From: Limnoperna fortunei
Taxonomy: Eukaryota > Mollusca > Bivalvia > Mytilida > Modiolidae
NCBI GenBank assembly: GCA_944474755.1
Contig: OX104122.1
Coordinates: 9,883,223 to 9,947,222 of the forward strand
Reading direction: 5' to 3'
Length of the DNA stretch: 64,000 nucleotides
A model generated the notes under the pieces. That model saw only the letters and a list, made by a program, of their open reading frames with translations. It searched no databases and was not told where the DNA came from. Positions within the stretch are counted from its first letter, which is position 1, and every line of letters starts with the position of its first letter. Shown here one piece after another: positions 1 to 14,400 of the stretch. Made by a program: the position numbers and the translations under genes.

Positions 1-379
1 GCGTTTCAGTTAACTTTGCCGAAATCATGCAGCGATAAATATATATCAATGTCTAGTTATTGTCTGAACAAAGAGAAAGTGGAAAAAATGGGTATAGGTC
101 ATATACACGAATAGTAATTTCTGAACGAAATTTCTCAGAACTTGCCATTTAGTTATTTTTTTTATATCCGTAATCTTAATTCTAATTAAAACCTAGTGGT
201 TTTAAAGCTTTTTTGCAGGCCTGTGTCTACCACAATTTCAAGCATAATAATACGTTGTAGAGAGAAATATATGACAATTACTGATTTAATAAATTTACAC
301 AGACAATTTTTATTTTGAATATGTTGGCTATACCGATCTCGTATTTAGATACAACTTTGTATTCAAACCATTGATATAT

Positions 380-448
380 TGTTTGTTTGTTTGATTGTTA
401 TTTAATGCCATTTTTAGCAATTTTTCACTACATGTCGTCCAGTTTTAA
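380..448 (-). mobile_element. SINE tail fragment
   Basis: GTTTGTTTGTTTGATTGTTA, GCCATTTTTAGCAATTTTTC, CATGTCGTCCAGTTTTAAT. Only the tail third of the element remains. Confidence 0.6.
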
Positions 449-1338
449 TGCTAATATGTTTTGTCTTCTATAACATTTTACAATTGATGGAATTGAAGAG
501 TAATATCAATGTTATCATAAACGTTATTTCTAATCTTAAATTTTCACAAAAAATGCCAGAAATCTCCCTAATATTTCAATGTTTTAAGGGAAAATCATGA
601 CTATAAATTTGTTACACTGTATTTGAGAACTTGATTGCACTTATTATATATATATCCTATAATCTCTTTAAATCGGTCATCTCGTTAAAACGTTGGGCCA
701 TTTTGATCGCACTTATCACATGACGTATATATTGTGATGACATCACTTGCTCCTTGCGTACCAAAATAGTCGATATTTGTTTCAGTGAATCTTTGAGGAA
801 AATTGAGATTTATTAAGGTAAGTTTAAAATATGATAATTAATTAGAATACGCCAAAATGACATAAAAATATTTTTCCCCAAGGAAATTTCTTGATAGTGG
901 CATTGTAGAAAGTGTTTATACAATCAACGTCTAAATAAAGATCATGTAAAGCCACGCAAATTATATATATATTTTTTTCAAAATAGCAAAATTACACATT
1001 TTAATCGTTTTGCGGGGCATTTAGTTGCAAATAACCCCAAAAATAATAATAATAATGGCAGAAGACATGTTGTAAAACTTTTAGTCCAACGACAACTGAA
1101 AACTGAATCTTGATAATTGTGTGGAATTCATTGCTCTGTACAAATTTCGGAAAAGGCTGTGTCTGAATTGTACATAAACATTTTAAAAATAGACGGTAAA
1201 TGTATCCATGCAAACTATTGATTTTCACTATACAAAGTTACTCATTTGCTTTTTTATCTCCCAAGGCAGGAACAATTTGGAGTTTCCCTTGAAAAGCAAA
1301 CACGTTATTAATTTTCAAATTCATGTTTCTTTTTTTAC

Positions 1339-1800
1339 AGCTAAATACCCAATTTACAACTGGTGGAAGATCAAAGTACAGAAATTAAGATCCATCTACT
1401 ATGACCAAGCGGATGTGGCTGTACTTGATGAGATGTCTGTTCCATTCCAGACATAAAAGATCTAAGAGGTGATGTTAATCCGGAGTGTTGCACCATGGAC
1501 AAAGATCCACTTCTTTCAGAATGGTATCCCATTTAAAGTAAATGGCAATTCTTGGATATGATTATACCGCCAAGAAACGATTGACATTGCGATGGATTAT
1601 GTAATTATGCTGGAAAAAAGGAATGAGACAAGACAAGCCCCTCGCACTGAGATGGTTTTAAGGATTTATGAAACTATTGCCAGATTTAGTCAAGCCAAGA
1701 GCTTTAGAGGTGGCAAGAACAAAGGCAGCTATATCAAGTAATGAAGCAAAATATTTTGAAGAGCTTGAGAAGACCTTAAACAAGTATGAACAAGCCTAAT
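1339..1800 (+). pseudogene. Unidentified decayed ORF
   Basis: Coding-like text is broken by frameshifts. WWKIKVQKLRSIYYDQADVA then VLDEMSVPF, a one-base shift, then DVNPECCTMDKDPLLSEW to a stop near 1536. After that come IYETIARFSQAKSF in one frame and RALEVARTKAAISSNEAKYF in another, ending KYEQA stop near 1799. The charged helical tail and repeated shifts suggest a dead mobile-element protein. I do not recognise the family. It does not resemble Ig or kinase exons of the downstream RTK. Confidence 0.35.
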
Positions 1801-1869
1801 CTAATAAACAACGTAGATTAGATAGGTCTCACTCTTAACCACTTACCACATCGTGTAGTGTGGAGAGTA

Positions 1870-2372
1870 GAAATAACACCCCAGGAGGTTACATCTGGTG
1901 AAAGTGGACAGTTACGGTAATGGGTTGTGCTTTATCCTTTTATCACTTTTGCTACAGTGATCTACCCTGTGATCTGTGGGAAGAATATTAGCGACAGGCT
2001 GGGCAAACTCTGTGAGTTTTCTTGATTTCTTAACCTTTTTGTTAAATACATACCTTTCAATAAACACTTTTTCCTGCTTCTGGATGGACATAAGTCCAAT
2101 GAGACACTGAGTGTTATTGATTCGGCTAAGCAGCACAACAATATTCTACAAGTCCTGGCATCACACATCGCATATATTACAGCCACTAGACGTTGGATGC
2201 TTTTAGATTTGTGTCATAGTAATTCGAACAAATCATCTTCAATTCAAATTTGATATCTGCAGTTTGGCCTATAATGCTATACAGCGCACTTATCAACACA
2301 AATATTAGTGTTTTTCAGAAGTGTGGTATGTACCAATTGAACAAAGGCACGATAAAAGCCTATTAAACCATC
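1870..2372 (+). mobile_element. Decayed Tigger/pogo-like transposase (DDE domain)
   Basis: Fragments in order: EVTSGESGQ, a shift, VTVMGCA; then FLLLDGHKSNETLSVIDSAK; then after one net frameshift HTSHILQPLDVGCF and stop (near 2157-2202); then TNISVFQKCGMYQLNKG near 2300-2360. LLLDGH.S, HT.H.LQPLDVG.F and the NI..F.K.G.Y.LN tail are the known order in the DDE domain of pogo/Tigger transposases. Multiple shifts and stops make it inactive. An 11-bp inverted repeat (671-681 against 2893-2903) could be degenerate ends, but this is weak. Confidence 0.7.
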
Positions 2373-3152
2373 GGAAGATTTTACCATCTGTGATGAAAGT
2401 GTGTTGCAAACTGTATAAGACGAGAGTGGAGGAGTTCTCAATAGAAAGAATGATTGTGCTAAGAGTAATGTGAAAGGTTGTACGGAGCAAATTTCTGATG
2501 ATATAGACATATGCAGGGAAAACATATTTCTGTGTGCATTTTAATGATTGATTGGTAAATTAAACATCTTTGTACTAATATAAAAGAAACAATTTCGAAA
2601 ACTATCCATAATTTTTAATGTATGTACGAAAACAACTTTTAAACAAACAGACCTTTTTGATAAGGGAAGGGATTGCAGAAACAACTTTTAAAAAGGAAAG
2701 GTCCAAGAAAATTTGAAATATTATAAGTTAATTATTAACAATAAGGATATTTCTTTTTCAGCAATTATATTGTTAAATACCCATCTGTATTAGCAATTCG
2801 CGCTTTATTATTTTGGGTATGTAACGCTTTTTCACTTACACACTATAATACGATTATTATGATCTATACGTTAAAGAGCTGATTTATTTTTTGATGACCG
2901 ATTAAACGAGTCACGTGACTGGCTGTCATAAGTAGAAAATTAATTGAAGGTTACATATTTATATAATGTAAAAATCACGAAAAAGTGTATTCTGTTTAAA
3001 AGAAAAAGGAATGATTCATAGATGACTAATTTATCAATACCTCGGGATACTACAGTTCGGATGGAATTTACATTTTTCGACCTCTACAAAATTCAATGAC
3101 CGAGCTTTTCTATTGTGTCCTCCGTGTACTTCTTTAACAATAAATAGAGTAG

Positions 3153-3362
3153 ACGTTGTAGGTTGTCCGCTGTGATCATTGTAAGCTGCCTGTTTTGGAA
3201 ATTGTAAGCTGCCCGCTGTAGACACTGTAGGCTGCCCGCTGTGGATTTTTAGGTTGCCCGCTGTTAAAATGTAGGCTACACGTTGTTTACATTTAAGGCT
3301 GCCGCTGGGGACATTGCAGTCTGCCCGCTGTGAACATTATTGGCTGCCCGTTGTGGACAATG
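3153..3362. repeat. Degenerate 22-25-bp minisatellite
   Basis: About nine imperfect units of the type GTAGGCTGCCCGCTGTGGACA, written across a 3-4 nt variable linker. Unit length drifts between 22 and 25 nt. No coding role is visible. Confidence 0.75.
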
Positions 3363-3929
3363 AGTTTTTGTTTAGTTTCTTTTTGCTGTCGACTCCCTTA
3401 AACGATGCACTCTCTTTCACATTTACATCCCGTTTTGAATCGCTCGGCTTATTTCCTATGGACTTGGTCCACCATCAGTCTTGTTGCTCTTCAGTTTGTT
3501 TCCTAAAATGTTTTTTTCTGCTTTTTGTATTGACCCATTTATTTTAATTACTTCTTTAGATGTTATAACCGCTACACCTATCGATTTGTCTTATAAGCTA
3601 GTATCTGCCGTATTTGAGACTTTGTTTGTTTATTACCGTAGTTGTTTGCTTAGAGGTTGGAATGTCACAATATTTCTCCACTTGGCTAAGTATAGTCAGC
3701 TTTGTATAGTCAGACGTTTTTCGTCTGAGGTAGGATTGACTGCCGTTGTAATAAGAATGGTTAAGGGATTGAGGAATATAAGAAATATGGAACATAAGTT
3801 TAATTTTACCCTTGGTTAAATAATATAATCATGGTTTACATAACCATGTGGTAATATAAAGATGAGCAGCTTGAATTTACAGTTGAAAACGTCAATTATA
3901 AACACCAAATTGATATTTAACCGTCGAAT

Positions 3930-4800
3930 GGTCAATATCGGGTATATCCATCGTTAGCATGAATGACTGCTGCAACCCCGCGTCGCATACTGCCAGTAAG
4001 GCGTCTTATTTGTTGAAGCGTTGTCTGTCGCCATTTCAGATGTAATTGAGCTTCTAATTACATCAAGTTCTATGGCGGAGGTTCTAGAGCTTGTAACCTC
4101 CTACCCAATTTATCCCATACATGCTCTATAGGTTGAGATATGAACTTCATGCAGGCCACGAAGACTGGTCACAGCCTATTTCTCCAGATATGTCCTTACT
4201 GCCCTGGAACGATGAGGTTTAGAGTCGTCATCCATGAAAACATATCTTGACTCTAACCGGTTGTTTTCTAAAAGAGGCACTGCTACGTGTATAAGCACGT
4301 CTCTGGTGTACTACCCACCATTAAGGCTGCCCTTGATTGTAATCAGATCCATTTTGCAATCATGTGAGAAAAGCCCCTTACCATAACTCAGCCCATACAA
4401 AAGGCACTGTTTGAACATTGTTTCTTGACGTGTAAGCTGCATTTTAAACACCGGTTCCTTGCCCTCAGTCTTGCAGCTTTAAGACGATTTCGTACTGTTC
4501 TGGCTGGTTTATTAAGACCAGATACCCATTGTTGCTTGAAACAGGTGCTTGTTGCAAACTAATTTCGACTAACCACTCTACCGAGGCTCCTATCTTCACG
4601 TTGGCTTGTCTCAGATGGTCTAACAGATCGGGAACGGTCTTCAACATCTTCTGTACCAGCGTGTTCTCTGACCAAAGCACTTATGACTGTATAATGATGG
4701 CAAAGTCGACGTCCTATTGCGTTGTAAGACACGCCAGTGGAATTGCATGCCGATGATTTGTTACTCTGTGCTTCCGATATCAGCTTCCTTGCCATGCATA
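3930..4800 (-). mobile_element. Decayed Tc1/mariner-family transposase
   Basis: On the minus strand, the N-terminal helix-turn-helix text reads VSYNAIGRRLCHHYTVISAL then DVEDRSRSVRPSETSQREDR (about 4770-4570), the usual AIGRRL...VS.LV...T..V.DR.RSGRP order. Further on (about 4250-4190), VFMDDDSKPHRSRAVRTYL matches the second catalytic block, VFQ.DNA..H.AR. Stops and frameshifts separate the blocks, so it is inactive. I could not define terminal inverted repeats. Confidence 0.7.
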
Positions 4801-5387
4801 CTTTAAATGATATGGGAATCAGAAATACCGATAAGTTGCACGAAAAGTAATGCACTTTGGACGTGATGAAAGGAGCAATTTTCACGTGGACAGAAAACCG
4901 CGCTTGATTAAAATTTGACACCTGAACGCCAACATCCTTTAAGTTATACATTAATAGAAGTAATACTGACCACATTCATCAAAATTATACCTCATTTACC
5001 ATAAACGAAAAACAAAAATATTCGGCTTAATTTTTTCCAGGTTTATATATGCCTTATCGATATTACTACGAAATCATGCAGAAATTATGAAAAGATTTTG
5101 ATCAGACAATGTACTTTACGATCCACTGTCGGAAAAACAAATTTAATAAAATCGTCATAAAAATGGCATTGCATTGTGATATAAGAATAAATAAAGGAAA
5201 TTTCAGGTGAAGAACAATTTGAAACATCTGTTTATTAAACATTGCTTTCTAAGATCATTTGTTAATGTTGCAGTATTAGTACGTTTATGTACATAAGACT
5301 ACACTTAAAGTATGACATTTTTTTTTTAAATTAAGGTTTTCATGGTATTTTCATGGTTTCTTTCATTTATTTTTATTTCGTTGGCAG

Positions 5388-5488
5388 TTTGAACATTAAC
5401 GTAACATACGTGAAACACTCTCGGGTATACACTTGTGAGGCAAAAAACAGAGGAGGCGTGGCTTACGCCAACTGGACAATCAATGTCG
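5388..5488 (+). CDS. RTK exon: C-terminal half of the last Ig domain
   Basis: The acceptor is TTGGCAG before 5388 and the donor is GTATGC after 5488. It reads [12 protein letters not shown] then ANWTINV, the usual YxCxAxN end of an Ig fold, with an N-glycosylation sequon (NWT). It ends in phase 1 and joins the TM exon in frame. The partner Ig exon with the first cysteine was not found in the window. Confidence 0.8.
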
Positions 5489-8400
5489 GTATGCTCATTT
5501 ATTCCCGCCATTCTTACAAAATAATCAATGTCTTGCTAAACGACAAATCAATATGTCACTTGAAAGCAGAAGCAAACACTGTGATAAAGTATAAGTAAGG
5601 TATCTTTTCTAATTCTTAGGATTTCAGGCATTAACTTAACACACAAAACCAGTGCGTCTATATGTAGCATGCCCTCTTAGCTGTCAAATTAAAGTATGTC
5701 AACCGGCTGCATATAATTATGGGGGTGAAAAGTTTGCAAAGTGTAACGGTCCATGCTCTTTAAACACCTTCTTGTAATTTGAAATAAGAGACGTCCAATT
5801 TAAGCTGCTTAATATATTTTAATTCTTCTTCGCTCTGGAACCCTTTTCTTTTTTTCCCAGTGAACAATTCAGAGATTAATTTCACGATTTTCAGACAGTA
5901 ACTCCTCCTTTGTCTTTAATATGAAGGAAGATAGTCAGGTGCTCAATGGAATCCATCAACTTCTTTTGTTCGGTACTAAGGTCTCTATTGGGAAATAGTT
6001 GTCTAAACAGGAATATTAATTAATTAAATCATCTATTTTTCTACCTATGTTTATTGTTTTATATTATTTGTTTATTAGACTATTGTAGTAGCAATTAAAT
6101 ACTTTATTTATAGAACCAACTCTCAAAGCACCACTGGGACAACATATTGATGTCAATGTTTCTGCATTTGTTGTTGCAACAGTTATAATTATTGTGGTAA
6201 TGATCATTGTGTATGTAATTTACAAAAGAAAAAAAACAACTTTGGTAAGATTATAAAAAAACAATGAATTTAATTCTTTTTTTTAATTGTGCATCTTTAT
6301 ATTAGAAGGTCAGGATAAAAATAAATTATTAATATTGTAAACAAGTTTAAAATATTGATCATAGAATTATTACTCTATTTAAGTTTAGCTGGTAAAGATT
6401 TGTTCTTCTTAGTTATCTATTTTGATAATTGCATTAATAAATAATATGTAATATATTTTTAAAGTTCACGTTTTAAAGGATTTATATGAAGGGAACATGG
6501 TTCCGTTTTTCCACTTTGTTGTTTAAAATAATTCAGAACCTATTAATATGTTTCAACAATGTAGTTAAAACACAATAATTTTGCATAAATTATATGTACT
6601 TACCATCACGTTTAGCATAAAGAATTGGAGAGACTTTTGAAGCATCACAGTGGAGACTATAATCCTAAACTACCAATTGATGAACAAGCTACCTGTCTTC
6701 CATATGATCCAAAGTGGGAGTTTCCTAAAAAGAGGCTCAGACAAGGTAGGTTGTGATCAGAGATTTTCAATGTTAAACAGTGTTAAATGTATAATTAGAC
6801 CAAACAAAATATTGTTTATTTACTTGCTTGATTCTCATCGTGATTGTTACTTAAGGCACAAATATCTTCATTTATCTATAACAAAGTAAATAAAAAATAT
6901 GTGCAAAGATGCTATTAATGTATTGATATTTGATAAGTCGGTATCAATTCGCCACAATGTTAAATTAAAATCATCCCGTTGGTTTCAAATTGGAGTTCTC
7001 TACTGACCCTCATTGTCAATTTCTATATGTGGATCAAGGTATGAGTCAGACGTCGCTGCCTCTGTGCTATCCTTAATTTCAGGTTCAATGGGGGTAGATA
7101 GTGCCAACATAGTCATCATATTTTGGATTATTCAATGAAGGCACGTAATCTATAAAGCGAAACGTGAAATTGAAGGAGAGGGCTAACCTTATTTTAAGAC
7201 TCATACCTATAGAGGAGCAAGTTATCAAGATGGGGAGCACAGTCGGTACTCATTGCAGTGCCAACGGTGCGTTTAAAAAACTCTCCACCAAACATAATAA
7301 ATATGTTGTAAATCAGGAATGCAAGCAAGAATGCAAGAATACAATAAGAGTGGTTGACACGACCTAAAACCAGATATTCATATCTAGGTTTGTCCTTCTT
7401 TTTCTTGAAGCTAAGTTGAATCGAATCTTGTATTTTTTATCTTATAAAGAGTTCTAACACTTTTACATGAACAGATTGACGTAGCATGCGCATACTCTGA
7501 CAGCAATTACTACTTTTTAATATCCCATATCATATACACCACTTTTGGAGTAGCTTCTTTTTCATTTCCTCCGAGCCCTCTTTCTTATGATGACAAATAA
7601 GATGGTTTAGGTTTAAAAAAGAGATTTAGTAGAATACAGTAGAGTAATGGAAGATTCAGTTTCTCATCTTTGGTCGAAATGCCAAAGGCATTCATAAGGG
7701 ATCTATGATTTTACGGAATGTCCTGTCTTGTAATGTCGTCGGTATATATGTTGGGTTGCCAGCTGAATTGTCAATATCTTATTCATTCATCAAGCAGATA
7801 ACAATATTAGAGGAATTGGCAGCCTGACATGTAGGTGAGACAAGTATTATACGAGACTTATAGGACGATAATTAAATAGAAATTATGACGAGTAACGTGT
7901 TTACTTAGGTATTTTATCTAAATTTATAAAATAGTGCGGATATTTTTGGTTTGAGACAGGGAAAATATGTTGTTTCGACTCCGAAAATTTACACAAATGC
8001 AATAAACAGATATATATATATAACTCAATGCATTTTTTTCTCTCTATGTCATGCTAGGGCTAGCGCCCTTCGACGAGACAAAATACATCTCTTTGAAAAA
8101 ACATGTAAGCAATCTATGAATTTTTAATGTTTATGTAATTTTCCAAACGTTTTACCAACGCATAACAAAATGTGTTGTCACTAATGAATATGTGGTTCTC
8201 ATCTGTTGATTGATTACATACAATTAGGTCATATACTAAACAACTTTCATTCACCGCCTAAAAACGATGATGTATTTTTAATAGTTGTTGCCTGTTAATT
8301 GACTTTTAGCTTATTTCATTTTGTTTATGAATTTACTACATTTTAAAATTAAAGGAACAGAAAATTACATTAGCACTCAATATTTACATTTCAAAATCTC

Positions 8401-11400
8401 GGATTTGCAATCCTACTACATTATTATCCTAATATGAAGATATCTGATAATCCGCTTGTAACAATACAAGATCCTTTTCTAATATGTTCCATAGCTGTAG
8501 CTAATCTCTGAACGATCAGAGACAGTTATAAACGGCGAACATAATCATTTTCAGATGATGTCAACTTCTGCATAATGTTTCGTTCAAATAATTGTATTGT
8601 TTTCCTGACTCCTTACTGCCAACTTCTTTAATAATTATAATTGTTTTCAAATAAATACAGGATATATCTCAGATTTTTTGTATTATATCAAAACTTGATA
8701 AAGTTATGTAAAAATCATGTTATGAAGGTAACCTCTGACTGTGACCTTTCGGATGTTTAAAAAAATGTCAATAGTGAAGACAACATGCATGTTTGGGAGA
8801 TTTGACCCAGTACGAATGGTTTGTAATGCTTTATATGAAGGACACATATCTCTTCCATCAAAGCTGAAAAAAATAATGGCTTGACGCATTAATATTTTTA
8901 ACCCGTCACTTTTCCTATTTTTGTTGATGTACAAAGGAAAGTACTTTATAAGAAATATTTTCTATAGTAAGTTTTCCGTTTTCAGAAATGACTTAAATTA
9001 CTATATTGATCAAAGTCGATTCCAAATAGACTCCATTCACATTAACGTGTATGATCATGTACTGTATCCACAGATAGATTTTTAAATTGGAAGAAGATAA
9101 AACCCAGAATTAAAGCAATAAGGTGATTTAAATCAAAATGGGAAATCCCTTAAATAAAACAAAAATGTTATCTCATTGAAAATGTTTAAAAGTAAGAGAT
9201 TGATGCGCTTTTTACCCTTTAATACATAATCATATTTTTTTCAGGAGTAGTACTTGGTCAAGGGGCTTTTGGACGAGTTATCAAGGCTGTGGCAGTCGGA
9301 ATTCAAGACTTCGAGGATGTTTCTGTCGTTGCAGTAAAAATGGTAAAAGGTAATATTCATCTATAATTTCATTAAAGGGTAGACTTGTATTTCGATCTCT
9401 AACGATGGAAAATTTGTCAAAAATGTGTCTACATTCCGTTGATTAAAGCTTTGTAATGGTACAATTTTTTATCTATTTATAATGAATTAATCGTGTCTTT
9501 TTAGTGCGAAAGCATCATTTCTCTGAATAATGTTACAATAGCAGGTTGTTTGCATTTTTCAATTAAGGCTGTAGTCAAGTACATGCACATCTGACGTCCT
9601 GCTTGTAGTCTCCTGTTGATCTTACCTAGTCGACTCTGTCATGGAGACTCTTGTAATTGTATGTGACTGACATCTGTTTTACACCAGATGAAACCCGCGT
9701 CTGGCGCCGTAAATTTTGTGAACGTGCTATTTATGGCATTTTATTTGATATGTGATTAGGTAAGATTACACGGATAAAAATGAGAACGTTTACTAGTTGA
9801 AGGATTGTGTATATGTTAATACAGTTAATATAGTTACGATGTGCAACAAATGTTGTTTCTCATGCAGATCGCACAGACAAAGAACAAATCATGGCTTTAT
9901 TGTCAGAACTGAAAATATTGATTCATCTCGGGCAGCATCTTAACATAGTCAATTTATTGGGAGCTGTTACCAAGGAAATAAGATATGGTAAGCATTTAGT
10001 AACAATCATTCAAATATATCCTTTTTTTATCTTCCCTGGTTTGTAATGCATAATTTAGAATTTAAATCTCTTGTCAGCATGACATAGATGCAACATCATC
10101 TTAAATTAAATGTATACTTTTGCATTTTACACTCCATATATTTAAGTTTTTCGTCCATATATCGCTTATTTTTAGTAATTTGTAGGTGAAATGCATTTAA
10201 TTTTATCTTTGTAACTTTCAATCATTGCACAAGTTTTGGGATTAATTTGTACTTTCAAACGCTTTAATATAACGTTTTGGAATTTTTGTGATAAAAGCTC
10301 TATTACACCTTAATCATTTGGAGTCTAAATATTGTTTGGCTTTGAGCGCCACTGATGATTCTTGAAACGCTCGTCAGGCAAAGTAAAATCTATTTACCTT
10401 GGTATCTTTGATGACATTTTATTAGAAAAGGCAGCTAAATATACCAAAAGTCATTTTATGCCATTATTTTCAGAATAAAACTGCGGTTATTTTTTTTTTT
10501 ATTTTTATTTTTTATTAATTTTATATTCCTTGCAGTCGGTTTTCAAAAGCTTTCAAAAAGATAATTCAATATTCCAATTCCAAAAAACAACAGCCAAAAA
10601 TATAGCAACTGTGGCAATGGTCCTTATGTGTACATGCTTTTAACAAAATGTTGGATTAAACCAGGTTTTATGGCATGTCACGTCTCCTGCTTATATTGGT
10701 GTAGTTATGTGAGTTGGTATGTTGATGAAAATGGTTGGGTATCATACACCACTAGTCAGATATTGTGTCATTATGTAGTGAATTTAAAAATTGGGATAAC
10801 TATCTACACTTTCAAACGAATGTTTTACAACAAGGTAATTGTAGCTTTAGTAAAACTTATTAAGGCGTGGTTAAGCTTTTTTCTTGTAACTTTGGATTAA
10901 GTCTGCAAATGATGTAGATGGACCTACTTCTGTGGTTTCTTTTCATTTCCAGTTCTTAAAGATATATTAACTGAAGTCACTATTAAGGATTGTTAACTGA
11001 AAACTGCAAAACACATCCTCAAAAAGTTACAAATATGTTGTTTTTCAGAAAAAACTAGTATACTATTAACCTGTGACTTCTGTAGCATAATTTGCGTTTG
11101 TAGTTAAATGCGCATTCTTGTGATTAAAACTAAGCAAGGCGTTATGTATGATTTCTTTAAGACGGGATTTTAGTTTATCGTGAAGCAATGTGGTATAAAG
11201 AGTTCACAAATCAAAGGTTCTACCAAAAGAAGTTTTAGATATCGATCTTAATTTAAAATTGTCCAAAAGTTCCAATACATGTGAAACATATAATAACTGT
11301 TTGGAACTTCAAACAAATAAGTTCACAAATAAGTGCAAATAAGTCCAATAAGCAAATATCGTACGCGTTTTCTTGTTTGTTAAGAAATATTAACCTAGAA

Positions 11401-14400
11401 TTATGTGAATACATAAGACATTTTAATAGACTAAGTAAGGAATATGCTTCAGTTCCATAAGATTCCCGTAAAACTGTTATACGCATTTTATAGAAAGAAC
11501 ATTATTCAAACAATTCCATTAGAAGAGAAATACTTTGTCATTTTTAGGTGAACTCATGGTAATTGTGGAATACTGTCATTTTGGAAACCTTCGTAACTAC
11601 CTCATAAAATACAAAGAAACTTTCAAAGACACAATAGAGGATTATTTTGACCCAGTTAACAAACAAATGCATGAAACAGAATCTGCAACAAATCAATCGG
11701 ACTTTGTAAATATTCCTCAATTAGAATTTGATGATACCATTGGTCCACAACTTACCACTAAAAATCTAATATGCTGGGCTTTTCAAGTTGCCAGAGGAAT
11801 GGAATACCTGGCTGCCAAAAAGGTTTGTTTTGTATCATGAGTGTTACATTAATGTATTGATGCAATATCATCTTTACATTGTCACACAATGTAATGTTGT
11901 CATAAGCATATATTGTATTCGATAAGATGCCGTGACCCAGGACAAAATAATGCATATCGTCGGAAATAATTTTAAGACTAATTATACTAGCAGAACAAAG
12001 CATAAAGCATATTTTTCTAGTACCGCATATGTAACAATTACCTCATAAAAGGAACATATATATTACAATATAACAAATACAATAATAATATACGGTTACT
12101 ATAATATTCAACTAAAGTACAAGAGGCTGAGCCAAAACCGTCACTTAAAGACTTTGGGTTGAAGGCACTATTTGAGTGTCACAATGGCTTTAAAAGTCAA
12201 CCCACATTGTTATTTGTTTCAATATTCCATTAAGCATGAAAAGTAATATAGATGTTGCGTGTGAAATCCTTACTTCGAGCAGGCTCTGTAGGACTTAAAT
12301 TGACAGATTACTTATTTTCCTAATACCAAAACTTGCTTCAAACACTAAAAAAAACAAACAAGTAAACACAATAAGGTGTTAACCTTATTTTTAAATTACA
12401 TGTATTTTACATTTTCATTATCACTATTATATTTACCTGAAAAATTGTGATGGACGCCAGTAACATTCAGTGCTGAATTATTTACTAAGTATTACAGGAC
12501 AGTTGAGGAAAAAATAAAATAGTCATTTACTAGCATTATGTATGAAGCTGTCATAATATTTAAAATAAATTTGCTTTCTCTTTGTTGTTTTATTTAGAAT
12601 TTAAATCATGGTTTTATTTCAGTACATTCACAGGGACCTAGCTGCCAGAAATGTTCTTTTGGCACAAAATAATGTTGTCAAAATATGTGATTTTGGTCTG
12701 GCTAAAGACTGCTACACAAATCCTGAATACCATAAGAAGGGAGATGTGAGTATCAAGACTAAACAGGTGTTAACATCAGCTGATTCTCTGTAAATTGTTA
12801 ACTACATATTTTGTTCAAAACATAAACTGCATTTTGAACTTTCAATCGTAATATCTAGAGTAAAGATCAAAGATCAAATGGGTTGGATTTATAACAACAG
12901 AGTATAATAAACTCGATTATATTAATCAAAAGTATATTGTAGGGTCCGGTACCAGTAAAGTGGATGGCGATAGAATCTCTTACACACCGTGTTTACACCT
13001 CCAAAAGTGATGTGTATGTATCCATAAACAAATTGTTATGGCCTGAAGTATCCTCGTTTTTATTTTTCAAATACTGTATTACACTGACTCACAAATATAT
13101 AACATAGTAATAGTCTTATGAAGGCAAATGCATCTTTTTTGTCTAATAAAATCTCAACCCATAATACGACAAGAGATTAAACATGTGTCAGTTTTGAGAT
13201 TTATGCATACCTGCAGTATAAATACATGTCATATATTTGCTTGTTTTGAATAATGTTTTAGACTACTTCCAGCAATTTTTCATCTATATTGTGGCGTTCA
13301 GTTTTGAGGAAGAAGATAGAGTAAGCAGAGAACACCTCCGACCTTCGATAGGAAAACTGGATTAAGATAAGAATTAAGCACAACATGCCCACAGTGAGAC
13401 TCGAACCCGCAACCTCAGTGTTGATGACAAGCACGTTATCAATAGTAGATGACTAACTATATCAACAACTGTGGCCCTGTTATAGATTATAAATGCTATT
13501 TTACAATTGCAAAGTATTTGTACAGCTAATATCAATTAGATTCAAACATTAAAAATAACGCAATTGACAAATTTTCTAACAAAACATTACTAGACAAATT
13601 ATAAAATCATCTGGTAAAAAAATCCAAGTGATTATTTAGTTACATGAATGTCTAAATGGTCTGTTTCAAAACTTGTGTTATGTTATTTTGACACTGACTT
13701 CATAAAAGATGTTTAAGCCTGTGATGTTCATATTGCGATTTTTTTCTGCCGAAGGCCTGAAATCTCGCCTGTAAAATCTCACCAATAAAATGATTGTTAA
13801 CAGCCATGATATAAGTATAGCATTGCTACACTTGGCGCAAAAGTACTGAAAATTGTGTTTAAAACCTTTCAGTCTGTCTATCTGTTACTCGATTGAAATC
13901 TTTTGAATTATTGCATGTTAACTGGGCCAAAACCATTGGCTAATAAGGCAAATTAGTAATGGAACATAAATAAAACACGTTCAAGTTTCAGTCGACTGTA
14001 ACAAGAAGGATATGTTTTGTAATGGTTGGCAATGCTTTTTACAAATTTTTTTCAGGTGGTCCTATGGTGTATTATTGTGGGAATTATTTTCATTAGGTAC
14101 GTTATGGAAATTTTAGTCTGCTATGACATCTAGAGTTATTGTGGCTGCAGATATGCCAGGGTATAACGGTAAATGTTTGTTCTAAGTAGATAAACCTACA
14201 GAGATACTCACCGACTACAGTTATTAAAGGGCTATCGGAATTTATTTTACCAATGCAACGTAGCAGTTTACGTTAGAAGACCTGAGCAAATTAGGGAATC
14301 ATAATAAATAACAGATGGAGTCAAATGATAATTAGATTATTTGGGGCAGTGGATGTTGCGCCCTTTTTTGCTTTTTGCTGTTAACTCGTTTTAGCTTAAA

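Noticed and set aside
671..2903. AATCGGTCATC inverted pair as ends of the Tigger element
   Set aside because: Only 11 bp match, without continuing similarity or target duplication. Chance cannot be excluded.
3314..3819. Two overlapping plus-strand frames after the 22-25-bp minisatellite
   Set aside because: Low-complexity F/L-rich text typical of T-rich noncoding DNA. The first runs out of the minisatellite.
1..5387. Upstream Ig-domain exons of the RTK
   Set aside because: I searched acceptor-donor pairs for cysteine/tryptophan Ig patterns and found none I could support. The missing exons probably lie further upstream.
7164..7367. 67-codon plus-strand frame in an RTK intron
   Set aside because: It is the shadow of the minus-strand reverse-transcriptase relic at the same place.
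10628..10900. 90-codon plus-strand frame in an RTK intron
   Set aside because: It starts and ends without splice or start context. Composition is aromatic and AT-driven; no motif recognised.
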